In this document: one piece after another, positions 1-6,071 of the stretch
How the letters are laid out: each line of letters starts with the position of its first letter
How positions within the stretch are numbered: position 1 is the stretch's first letter
Assembly: GCF_052119585.1 (NCBI RefSeq)
Contig: NZ_JBGQOJ010000050.1
Location: 1-7,397 of the forward strand
From: JBGQOJ01 sp052119585
GTDB lineage: Bacteria > Pseudomonadota > Alphaproteobacteria > Rhodobacterales > Rhodobacteraceae
Direction of reading: 5' to 3'
DNA: 7,397 bases
Made by a program: the position numbers and the translations under genes
Notes under the pieces: generated by a model
Told to the model about the DNA's origin: nothing
The model's input: only the letters and a program-made list of their open reading frames with translations
The model's database searches: none

Positions 1-33
1 GGGTTCGTTCTCCTGCGCCCTCAAGTGTAAACT
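1..33 (-). promoter_or_regulatory. possible ribosome binding site for a gene beyond the left edge
   Basis: On the minus strand, positions 16-10 read GCAGGAG, a good Shine-Dalgarno sequence, with nine further bases before the window ends. A leftward gene could therefore start at or just past the edge, directly after the 185-residue gene stops at 34 and probably in the same transcript. No start codon is visible inside the window, so this is only a suggestion. Confidence 0.2.
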
Positions 34-591
34 TTAGCCAGTCAATTGTCTCACGCTTATTGGCACAGAGGGGGGGCTGTTCACCGCGAGCACCGTCATC
101 GACCCGGGCGCGCTCAGCGCTTCATAGAGCGCCGCCGGGCTGGGAAAGGTCGCGGCCAACCGGGTCGCCGCCAAGGCCACGGCAGGGCGCAGGCTGTAGA
201 CCACCGGCTCCTTGATCGTCCCGTCAGGGACAGGCGGCAGAGCGTCCGCCATCAGCGCGGCGGCCGCTTCCGCTTCTGCCTCAACAAAATCAAGAATATC
301 GTCCAGATCGGTCCGGGGCAACGTGCTGGAGGTGCCCACCGACCGGGCCGGGGTTGAGGCCGGGGACGTGGCGGGCTTCGCCTGACACTGCGGCACAACC
401 GCGGAGACGGGTATATCGGTCGGCGCAACGTAAGGCGGGTGGGTCGTGATGACACCGCTGATGGTCGCCCATCCGGGATGTTCAAGAAGCAAGCTCTCGC
501 GGATCGCTGCGGCGAAATCGCACCAGTCAGCCGGGGCTGCCGTGCCGCTGGTGGACGTGAGCGGGAGGGTCGGGGTCATGGGCTGCGTCAT
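34..591 (-). CDS. uncharacterised 185-residue Pro/Ala-rich protein
   Basis: I do not recognise this protein. The start is well supported: the minus strand reads CGGAGG six bases before the ATG at 591. The product has a Thr/Pro/Ala-rich N-terminus, then a compact stretch (about residues 20-60, with DWCDFAAAIRE and HPGWATISGVI). A low-complexity Pro/Ser/Thr linker follows (about 65-92), then an acidic, Ala-rich helical-looking segment (about 95-117, DLDDILDFVEAEAEAAAAL) and a more ordered C-terminal part with PAVALAATRLAATF. There is no convincing signal peptide or membrane segment. The layout suggests two small folded or helical parts joined by a flexible linker. It is transcribed away from the relaxase region, and a further leftward gene may follow past the window edge. 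The strong ribosome binding site and protein-like composition make it likely to be real; its role is unknown. Confidence 0.65.
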   Translation of the reverse strand: MTQPMTPTLPLTSTSGTAAPADWCDFAAAIRESLLLEHPGWATISGVITTHPPYVAPTDIPVSAVVPQCQAKPATSPASTPARSVGTSSTLPRTDLDDILDFVEAEAEAAAALMADALPPVPDGTIKEPVVYSLRPAVALAATRLAATFPSPAALYEALSAPGSMTVLAVNSPPSVPISVRQLTG

Positions 592-612
592 GGGAAGCCT
601 CCGTTAGTTGTA

Positions 613-652
613 GGAAAAAAAAGGGGAAGCGGCTCGGCCCAAGGGCGGGCCG
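613..652 (-). terminator. GC hairpin followed by a T8 run (terminator-like)
   Basis: Read on the minus strand, a perfect six-base stem (CGGCCC at 652-647 with GGGCCG at 640-635, six-base loop) is followed twelve bases later by eight T residues (622-615). It sits between the endonuclease-like remnant, which ends at 806, and the start of the 185-residue gene at 591. The T-run is further from the stem than in a classical intrinsic terminator, so it may instead be a leader structure of the downstream gene. Confidence 0.25.
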
Positions 653-723
653 GGAACCAGATCTGGATACGGGGTGGTCGGGTGTTGCCGATGGCGCCGA
701 TCGAGGCACGCCCGGTCAGTTGG

Positions 724-814
724 CCCCGGTTTAGGCCGACCCGATCAAGCGGTTCGGGTCAGCCAGCCCCAATGTAGGCGGCACCGGGGACTAGGCGGCC
801 CCGGATTATGCGGC
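724..814. repeat. cluster of imperfect 16-bp repeats
   Basis: Three nearly adjacent copies of a unit resembling CCCCGGNNTAGGCGGC occupy 767-782, 784-799 and 799-814, and a more diverged copy lies at 724-739. The last copy contains the stop codon of the minus-strand remnant. Read on the minus strand, the copies carry GCCGC or CGGCC followed by TAA, TAG or TAC, as if the 3' end of that gene had been duplicated. CCGGGG (784-789) and CCCCGG (799-804) can also pair as a short stem. Confidence 0.4.
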
Positions 815-1096
815 GAGGTCGAGATCGTGGCCCCATCCGCCAGGGATGGCGTCGGTGTGACCAAGTCGCGCGAGGGCCGCATCAAGCGACGCCCGCGGGT
901 TCCGGCGCAACTCCGTGATCTCGGAGACGTGCACGACATGACGGCTGTGCCAGTCGGCTGTGAAACGCACCACCCCCTCCGCAAGGATGACCATCGCAAG
1001 GATGTCGAAATCGGTGGCAGCATAGGGGCCGCGCCCGGTCGCGCCGCGTTCGGTGCGTTGCTTAAGGTTGAAGACATAGTCCCCGGTTGTCCACAT
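806..1096 (-). pseudogene. C-terminal remnant of a PD-(D/E)XK endonuclease-like protein (putative)
   Basis: The 96-residue frame has the character of a real protein. YVFNL near residue 8 and PYAATDFDILAMVILAEGVVRF (about 23-45) resemble the pattern in which a Y-x-x-x-DFD-x-xA segment and two hydrophobic strands follow the catalytic core of PD-(D/E)XK nucleases of the intron-endonuclease type. A polar helix and a short tail ending HDLDLAA follow. There is no ribosome binding site before the ATG at 1096. The same frame stays open upstream only to a TAG at 1127-1129. Beyond it the residues do not show the expected N-terminal half with the catalytic D and E/QxK. I read it as a truncated remnant lying head-to-head with the relaxase-like gene. 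The family assignment rests on pattern memory only; an unrelated small protein is possible. Confidence 0.4.
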
Positions 1097-1147
1097 CGGG
1101 GCGGGGCCTGTCTCGGAGGCAGCATCCTAGCCGACAAGCCCTCGAGC

Positions 1148-2602
1148 ATGCTCAAGGCGTTCGAGGCGCACCATTTTCGTTTCCGGAAGACGGATGACGC
1201 GTCGATGATGCATCTTACTATATCGGCTCCACGCGGGATCAGGCTGACCCCGCGCGCGTGGCGGGTGGTCTTTGCGTCGACATTACGCGACCTCGGCGCG
1301 CCGCTTCACCAGCTGGTCTGGGTCGCCTATCGGCACCTTCGGGCAGCGACGGACCATATTCATTTGCTGTTCAGCCGCTACACCATCCATGGCGCAGCTG
1401 TTGCGCTGGCCAAGACTCCCGATATGTATGAGCTAGGAAACCGACTTTCCCGCCGTTTGCGACTTCCGACGCCGTTTCCCGATGTCAAGTCCGGGCCAAC
1501 GATGATCCATGCCCCGGTCCGGTTAATCAACAAAGGGAAGCATGAAGGGATTTCAGATATGGGCGTGGTCGGTCACCGGGTCAACGAGGCACTGGCTGTC
1601 GAACGTCCGGACACGTATTCCAGCTTCGTGGAAGCTGTTGCGCGCCATGGGGTTTGCCTACAGGTGCGGCACTATCAGAATGGAACAGACGGGCTGGCCT
1701 ATGCAATAGACCAACCAAAACCCAAAACTCTCCGGGAATTCCGTCCACCAGTATGGATTCCCGGTGGTCGTGTTGGATCGCAATTCACGCTGAAGGGTAT
1801 ACTTCGGCGCCTGGATCTCCTGCGATATCTGAATGAACTCCCATCTCAGGTTGCAGTGATGAAACTTTTTGGGAACGCGCCCGACTCGACCGGGGCGCAG
1901 CTGGACCTATGGAAGGAACTCAATGAGCAACGAAGAAAAGACTATCGACTTGACGGGCAGCGCCGAGGAGGCCGTGGAAGCTATCTGGCAGCTGGTCCAT
2001 CGGTTGGAGGAGATCGCTGGTCGGCTGGATCCGCTGGCTCAGGAACTGGCGCAAGTCCCGGGCGAGGCGAACGTACTTCTCAAGAAGCTGTTCGAGTACC
2101 TCTCGAGCTTGCAACAGATCACCACGGACACATTAACAAAGGTCAACATGATCCAAGAGACAATCGCGGCGATCAGGTCGGACCAGTCCGCGCAGGTCGA
2201 TCGGATGGAACGGATGGAAAAGATGTTGCGCGAGATACACTCGCCCTTGACGAACCACGTCCGCTAACCCTCGCTGCAATCGTCGGCACCCTGGCGCGCC
2301 TGACTGAAAAATGGCTGATCACCCTCAGCCTCCGGCTTGAGGAGGGCGGAGGGTTTGTGATTTCTGGTGCTCAGATGCCTTTTTTGCGATACTGGCCGAA
2401 CAGGGGTGCGGAGATATTGGCGCCGGACTTTTCGGACGATATGCAAAAGCTCGCTGACGACCTGGGACTCAGGGTCGTTCCGGTTCCGGCTTCCGGTGGA
2501 CCGCAGATGACAGTTGAGATCATTTCGACCGGCGGACCGTCGTTTCACGAAGAGGACCAACCGATGGAGGACCCTGAGCACACAACTGGCCCGGACCTAT
2601 GA
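1148..2602 (+). CDS. MobA/VirD2-type relaxase-like protein, N-terminally truncated
   Basis: Relaxases nick the transfer origin of mobilizable elements and stay bound to the 5' end through a tyrosine. Residues 1-258 (to about 1921) follow the family's layout. A segment FEAHHFRFRK leads into HLTIS (22-26) and RLTPRAW (32-38), then LGAPLHQ (49-55). The metal-binding motif comes next as H63-x-R65-x4-H70-x-H72, followed by LLFSR. RLSRRLRLP (99-107) matches the usual helix after it. Later, SFVEAVARHGVCLQVR (159-174), WIPGGRVGSQFT and an LRRL segment match the end of the domain. Two things are wrong. The N-terminal tyrosine motif, usually some tens of residues further upstream, is absent, and the acidic residue of HxDxxxxHxH is Arg65. 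No ribosome binding site precedes the ATG at 1148. The frame stays open to 2602, but across 1923-2267 it is Gly/Arg/Ser-rich filler opposite a better coiled-coil frame, so the true relaxase part probably ends near 1920. Either a decayed gene or a variant lacking nicking chemistry. Confidence 0.65.
   Translation: MLKAFEAHHFRFRKTDDASMMHLTISAPRGIRLTPRAWRVVFASTLRDLGAPLHQLVWVAYRHLRAATDHIHLLFSRYTIHGAAVALAKTPDMYELGNRLSRRLRLPTPFPDVKSGPTMIHAPVRLINKGKHEGISDMGVVGHRVNEALAVERPDTYSSFVEAVARHGVCLQVRHYQNGTDGLAYAIDQPKPKTLREFRPPVWIPGGRVGSQFTLKGILRRLDLLRYLNELPSQVAVMKLFGNAPDSTGAQLDLWKELNEQRRKDYRLDGQRRGGRGSYLAAGPSVGGDRWSAGSAGSGTGASPGRGERTSQEAVRVPLELATDHHGHINKGQHDPRDNRGDQVGPVRAGRSDGTDGKDVARDTLALDEPRPLTLAAIVGTLARLTEKWLITLSLRLEEGGGFVISGAQMPFLRYWPNRGAEILAPDFSDDMQKLADDLGLRVVPVPASGGPQMTVEIISTGGPSFHEEDQPMEDPEHTTGPDL
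1923..2267 (+). CDS. small acidic coiled-coil protein beside the relaxase gene
   Basis: This is a 114-residue protein of no family I recognise. The start at 1923 is chosen because AAGGA lies six bases upstream and the frame before it is plainly non-coding. The N-terminus is polar and acidic (MSNEEKTIDLTGSAEE). The rest is nearly all helix with heptad-like spacing: LVHRLEEIAGRLDPLAQELAQV (about 24-45), LLKKLFEYLSSLQQITTDTL (about 51-70) and MIQETIAAI through RMERMEKMLREI (about 75-107). There is no signal peptide or membrane span. Its start lies inside the open relaxase frame, in the -1 phase relative to the frame that continues to 2602, so it is likely co-transcribed with the relaxase-like gene. 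Small helical proteins in this position often help relaxases assemble at the transfer origin; that role is inferred from context only. Confidence 0.65.
   Translation: MSNEEKTIDLTGSAEEAVEAIWQLVHRLEEIAGRLDPLAQELAQVPGEANVLLKKLFEYLSSLQQITTDTLTKVNMIQETIAAIRSDQSAQVDRMERMEKMLREIHSPLTNHVR
2323..2342 (+). other. hairpin shortly after the coiled-coil gene
   Basis: CCTCAGCC (2323-2330) pairs with GGCTTGAGG (2334-2342) across a three-base loop, with one bulged base. It lies 55 bases past the coiled-coil stop codon and just before the GGAGG/GTG that could start the next reading frame. There is no T-run, so it is not a convincing terminator. Confidence 0.25.
2357..2602 (+). CDS. possible small downstream protein (81 residues)
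   Basis: After the coiled-coil gene stops, the frame shared with the relaxase becomes protein-like again. Runs such as LTLAAIVGTLARLTEKWLI (from about 2264) and APDFSDDMQKLADDLGLRVV (from about 2426) look evolved, and the C-terminus is acidic. No ATG, GTG or TTG exists in this frame between 1923 and 2356. The first usable start is the GTG at 2357, with GGAGG four bases upstream, giving 81 residues. An ATG at 2375 is the next choice, but it sits too far from that site. Because the protein-like character begins before 2357, the segment may instead be the C-terminal part of the relaxase frame, or may once have been joined to the coiled-coil protein by a frameshift. I do not recognise a family. 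The convergent integrase gene ends 56 bases beyond. Confidence 0.35.
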   Translation: MISGAQMPFLRYWPNRGAEILAPDFSDDMQKLADDLGLRVVPVPASGGPQMTVEIISTGGPSFHEEDQPMEDPEHTTGPDL

Positions 2603-2657
2603 ATGGCCGGTACCAAAATTTTCCGTCTGGTCCCGCTGCTCGCTTCAGTATGATAAT

Positions 2658-4565
2658 CTAGCGCGGCAAATCTCTCACCCCGGTCAACGACGGCAGGCGA
2701 TCTATCGCGGCTTTGAGCGCTGGGAGGGGTGACTGGTCGCCATATACCGATTCATGCACGTCCTGACCCTCGTGACCCATGATGTCTCGGGCGACTTTGG
2801 CGGGCACTTCTTTGTCGAGATCGAGGATGTGCTGGACGTAATGGCGGGCGCTCTGAAGCGACAGGCCATCACCTGCAGTTCCCCAGATTTCCGCGACAAA
2901 TTTTTCGACCTTGCGGCCGACCTTGCGGCCCATAATTTTTGAGGCCGGTTCCTTAAGGTCAGGGAAAAGAAGAACATATCCAGCCTTTCGAGCGTCGCGA
3001 ACAAGGTCCAGTAAGCCCAGGCGTATCAGGTCGTCGTGAACCGGGACCTTTCGTCTCGAAGACGCGTTCTTGATCCGGCGGTCGGTGGTCGTGATCACAT
3101 CAAAATAGGTGACCCCACCCTCTTCCCTGATGTAATCCACGCCGATGCCGGAGATTTCCTCGCGCCGCAGAGCACTATAGGCCGCGATCAAAGGGACCCA
3201 GTAAAGCCCGCTCTTGCGCCGTTCGGCAAGCGGGGGAAGCCTAGGCCCCGGCTGGGGATCAGTCCAGTACCGGTGCTGGAACAGGGTTTCGAGTTCATCC
3301 CGAGTGAAGGTCCGCTTCTTGTCACGTTGACGTCCCTTCTCCTTTCGCCGGAGGAGGCTGGGATCTAGCCGGGGGTGCAGTTCATAGCCCTCGGCCTTGG
3401 CCGTGGAAACAAGCGCGCTGGCATGGTCGACGTAGCGATTGACCGTGCCGACAGCCATGCCGACCTTCTCCTTCGGAAGTGTCGCGGCCCTTGCGAGAAT
3501 CGTTTCTAACGGCAGGGTGTGATCTGAGGGCGATTTTCCGAACGATTTTGGCAACTTCAGCAAGGTCGCCCTGAACTTCACCAGATCCGATTGCAGGAGG
3601 GACCTGATATCTGTTTTTCCGATGACCCGTTGAAGGAGCGTGCCGAAAGCCTGGTACTGACGCGCCGTCTTGTCCTCCAGGCCTTCATCGGCGTGTCGCT
3701 TGAATTCGATCATCCGCTCAATGACCGCGGTGATGGACGGGTCAAGATCAGATGCCGCGGGTTCTGTCGGTTGGACCTCTTCAACTGGGGCGAAAGCCGC
3801 GATGCGTGGTGCAGCGGTCGTGGGTGCGAACACGGCAGAAATCTCCGGCGTCTGGGCGTCCGGTCGCTCAACATCCGAGGAAAATACCCCCCGGGCCGGG
3901 TCGAACTGGCTCAAAACTTCGGCCGCCAGTGCCCGGGCGGGCGGCGTTGTCACTGCGGCCTTGGCCGCGCGCATTCCCTCAATGTGAAGTTCGAGCAGCT
4001 GGGCCTCCTCACGGGGTCCGTTGATCCGACGACCGTTCACCTCTTCAAATACCGCGGCGCGGCGATCTGCGCCGACATGGCTCTGCAAGAAGGGCCGGAA
4101 GTGTCCGTCAAGGACCAGCCGTAGCATGGCCACCTCTTGAAGACTGCGACCCGCTGCGATCATCTGGTCTGCGGCCTCGCCCGAGATGGTCGCGCCGACT
4201 CCTTGATCCGCCAGAATGTCCCAGGCCTCGTTCATCCCAGTGACGATCTGCCGTTCCATCTCACCGGGTGGCTTGCCGTATCTGAAGCGCAGATCCCGGC
4301 GGAGATCGTGATCGGCCGTCACGTGGCTCTTTACCACGTGCTGCAAATACCGCCGGGCTTCCTCCAGCGTGATCCTGTCCTGTTCTAGGGCTGCCATCAT
4401 CGGCTCACTCTCCGCGCTTAACACACGGGATAATATAGTCGCCCTGATGCGGTCTGTGGTGCGCAAAGACACCCTCAGGTCGCAGATAGATGTGGATAGA
4501 GGATGGACCTTGCGCCGCCAGTAGTAGACGTCGCCGCGGCGGGTGAGGTGAGGCAGGGCAGTCAT
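2658..4565 (-). CDS. int: tyrosine recombinase / site-specific integrase (large, DUF6538-type N-terminus)
   Basis: This enzyme would cut and rejoin DNA at paired attachment sites to integrate or excise the element. I start it at the ATG at 4565 (635 residues), where GGAG lies six bases upstream; a GTG at 4631 would add 22 poorly protein-like residues. The N-terminus, LTRRGDVYYWRRKVHP followed by SLRTTD, matches the DUF6538 type that precedes many alphaproteobacterial integrases. A Pro/Ala-rich linker lies around residues 215-275. The core-binding domain runs from about 280 to 420. The catalytic domain shows Arg467 (ALRREEI), Lys499 (RIKNASSRRKVPVH), Arg574 (LQSARHYV), His598 (IMGHEG) and the nucleophile Tyr608 (HESVYG). 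One oddity is that the position usually filled by histidine in HxxR is Gln571. The gene runs away from the tRNA-Asn fragment 121 bases upstream, the usual geometry of an integrase with its attachment site, and converges on the relaxase operon. It appears intact. Confidence 0.9.
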   Translation of the reverse strand: MTALPHLTRRGDVYYWRRKVHPLSTSICDLRVSLRTTDRIRATILSRVLSAESEPMMAALEQDRITLEEARRYLQHVVKSHVTADHDLRRDLRFRYGKPPGEMERQIVTGMNEAWDILADQGVGATISGEAADQMIAAGRSLQEVAMLRLVLDGHFRPFLQSHVGADRRAAVFEEVNGRRINGPREEAQLLELHIEGMRAAKAAVTTPPARALAAEVLSQFDPARGVFSSDVERPDAQTPEISAVFAPTTAAPRIAAFAPVEEVQPTEPAASDLDPSITAVIERMIEFKRHADEGLEDKTARQYQAFGTLLQRVIGKTDIRSLLQSDLVKFRATLLKLPKSFGKSPSDHTLPLETILARAATLPKEKVGMAVGTVNRYVDHASALVSTAKAEGYELHPRLDPSLLRRKEKGRQRDKKRTFTRDELETLFQHRYWTDPQPGPRLPPLAERRKSGLYWVPLIAAYSALRREEISGIGVDYIREEGGVTYFDVITTTDRRIKNASSRRKVPVHDDLIRLGLLDLVRDARKAGYVLLFPDLKEPASKIMGRKVGRKVEKFVAEIWGTAGDGLSLQSARHYVQHILDLDKEVPAKVARDIMGHEGQDVHESVYGDQSPLPALKAAIDRLPSLTGVRDLPR

Positions 4566-4610
4566 TACGGGCTCCGAATTGGAGACCGACGCGCCTTTCA
4601 CCGCCGCAGC

Positions 4611-4634
4611 GGTGTCACAGTCTGGTGTCACAGT
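4611..4634. repeat. direct repeat GGTGTCACAGT, two copies
   Basis: Perfect 11-base copies lie at 4611-4621 and 4624-4634, with a 13-base period. They sit between the tRNA-Asn fragment and the start of the large integrase. Their core TGTCAC is the complement of the GTGACA repeats on the other side of the fragment. Candidates are arm-type binding sites of the integrase or an operator of its gene. Confidence 0.55.
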
Positions 4635-4685
4635 AACGGACCCCCGAAGGGGAACGCTAAGGAGATCAGATACTTAGGAATATAT

Positions 4686-4730
4686 TGGCTCCGGCGGTAG
4701 GGATCGAACCTACGACCAATTGATTAACAG
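4686..4730 (-). other. attachment-site core: 3' half of a tRNA-Asn gene
   Basis: On the minus strand this 45-base segment runs from the anticodon loop (CTGTTAATC, anticodon GTT) through the T arm (GGTTCGATCC) to the acceptor stem and CCA (GCCGGAGCCA). The 5' half is missing: bases beyond 4730 neither pair with the anticodon stem nor resemble a D arm, so no functional tRNA can be made. Integrative elements that use tRNA genes carry exactly such a 3' copy, with crossover usually near the anticodon loop. It marks an element end, an element-element junction, or the site in a circular element. It lies between the start codons of the two integrases. Confidence 0.85.
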
Positions 4731-4801
4731 GCGATTTTTTACCCTTTTTCAAGGTCTTGATTTTGTGGAGAGTTCCTGAGAATATCCTATATAGTGAAAT
4801 G

Positions 4802-4894
4802 ATTACAGCGACATATGAAGTTACAAAAGTGACAGTCGCAGTCAGTCGCCGACGCTGGTAGCCGTTACAGATGGTGACAAATCCGGTGACAAAT
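4802..4894. repeat. array of GTGACA/GTTACA-type hexamers
   Basis: Degenerate copies lie at 4802-4807 (ATTACA), 4808-4813 (GCGACA), 4820-4825 (GTTACA), 4829-4834 (GTGACA), 4864-4869 (GTTACA), 4874-4879 and 4886-4891 (both GTGACA). The last two are part of the perfect 10-base direct repeat GGTGACAAAT (4873-4882 and 4885-4894). All point the same way, and opposite to the TGTCAC pair left of the tRNA fragment. They resemble accessory binding sites for an integrase or excisionase, or an operator of the P4-type integrase gene. Confidence 0.45.
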
Positions 4895-5017
4895 AATTCG
4901 ATCCTCCGTCCGAACCTGCGCAAAGGATGAAGCGCTTGGCAGACCGGACGGACGACGTCGGAGTGTTGGGGCGCGCTGTCCTATGCTGAAAGAAACAGGG
5001 GCTGGGGTGGAGACGAC

Positions 5018-6064
5018 ATGGCTAAATTGACGGACGGAAGAAACGGGATCATCGCCGGGGCACCGTCCCCAGAACGCGGACAGCGATTCCTCTATGATGA
5101 GCACCGGGATGCCCCACGTGGGTTTGGGCTGCGCGTCACCGCTGCTGGCGGCAAAGCATTCATCCTGAGTTATACCATCGACGGTAGAAAGCGGCGCAAG
5201 ACCATCGGCGAGTGGCCGACTTGGAGCTTGGAGGCTGCGCGCCTTGAAGCCAGGGATCTCGTTTTAAAGATCAGTTCCGGCGCTGACCCGCTTGAGGATG
5301 CACGTCGGCGCAAAGCGGAACCCCTGGTCCGGGACTTGGCCGCGGATTGGCTCGATATGCATGCCACCGGCCTGAAGAGCGAGAAGGCCATTCGCGGTTA
5401 TATCGAAAACGACTTGGTCCCGGCGATCGGTCGCCTAAAGGTAAGTGATGTTCGGCGGCGCGATGTAATCGAGGTGGTCGAGGCCAAGGCGGAACGCACA
5501 CCACGGGCGGCTGCCCAGCTGCTGCTCTATGCCCGGCTCATGTTCGATTACGCTACGGACCGAGATTACCTGCCAGCGAACCCGCTGGCGGGCCTGAAGC
5601 CCTCAGCGATCAAGGTGAAGGGGAAACGGGATCCGCTGAAACCGGTGACCCGCGCCCGCGTGCTTGACGAGGAGGAAATCCGGGCGTTTTGGTGCGGTGT
5701 CGAAACTTGCGGCCTGCATAAACTGACCGCATTTGCCCTGAAGCTCGTGCTTGTGACAGGACAGCGGCCGGGGGAAGTGGCCGGGATGCACGATAGCGAG
5801 ATTGCGGGGCGAATCTGGACCATCCCCGCGGAGCGTCGGGGCAAGACCCAAACAGCTCACGAAGTTTACCTGACTGGGACGGCGCTTGAAGTGCTAGATA
5901 GTGCAAGGGCGGAACTTGATCGGCTGCAAGATCGCAGGACGGCTCCGCGTGGTGGATACATATTTGAGGCAAAGCCAGGCTCTCCGGTGACGAATGCTGC
6001 GCTCTGCCGTGCCGTGAGCCGACATCATGTATTGAATCGCCCCGGTTTCACCGGAGACCCATAG
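5018..6064 (+). pseudogene. int: P4-type tyrosine integrase, 3' end cut off by an insertion sequence
   Basis: The ATG at 5018 has GGTGGAG five bases upstream. The N-terminus carries the arm-DNA-binding domain of P4-type integrases (DUF4102): GFGLRV at 35-40, then FILSY, GRKRRKTIGEWP (56-67) and SLEAARLEA (70-78). The core-binding domain covers about 103-200. The catalytic domain begins with LVTGQRPGEVAGM, whose Arg near residue 250 is the first catalytic residue. The lysine follows near 276 (RRGKTQ). The native sequence stops at about residue 338, where an IS3-family end starts at 6033; the last ten residues and the stop come from the insertion sequence. The HxxR motif, the following His/Trp and the nucleophilic Tyr are all missing, against a family length of about 400, so it cannot catalyse strand exchange. 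It diverges from the large integrase and lies to the other side of the tRNA-Asn fragment. Confidence 0.85.
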
Positions 6065-6071
6065 CTTCATT

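Larger units (their letters stand above)
4566..5017. other. non-coding region between two divergent integrases
   Basis: This is a stretch of about 450 bases with no gene I can support. It holds the start signals of both integrases, the tRNA-Asn 3' half and the short repeats listed separately. Its middle (about 4730-4830) is clearly AT-richer than its surroundings, with T-runs and a TATATAG box, as expected of a promoter or recombination region. The minus-strand frame across it (4666-4923) encodes VVGSIPTAGA, the typical mistranslation of a tRNA 3' end, and is not a gene. Confidence 0.7.

Noticed and set aside
657..666. Palindrome CCAGATCTGG as a transfer-origin or operator site.
   Set aside because: It is a single ten-base palindrome without a recognisable nic sequence or neighbouring repeats; chance cannot be excluded.
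674..1147. Rightward frame running into the relaxase-like gene, adding 158 residues to its N-terminus.
   Set aside because: It is rich in Arg/Gly/Pro with no relaxase motif and lies opposite the more protein-like minus-strand frame at 806-1096; no tyrosine motif appears in it.
3591..4124. Rightward 177-codon frame inside the large integrase.
   Set aside because: It is the antisense shadow of a gene with clear recombinase motifs; it has no ribosome binding site and no protein-like pattern.
4686..4730. Complete tRNA-Asn gene.
   Set aside because: Acceptor 5' strand, D arm and 5' anticodon stem are absent beyond 4730, so only a 3' half exists.
4666..4923. Minus-strand 85-codon frame across the intergenic region.
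   Set aside because: Its C-terminal part is a translated tRNA 3' end and its N-terminal part translates the GTGACA repeats.
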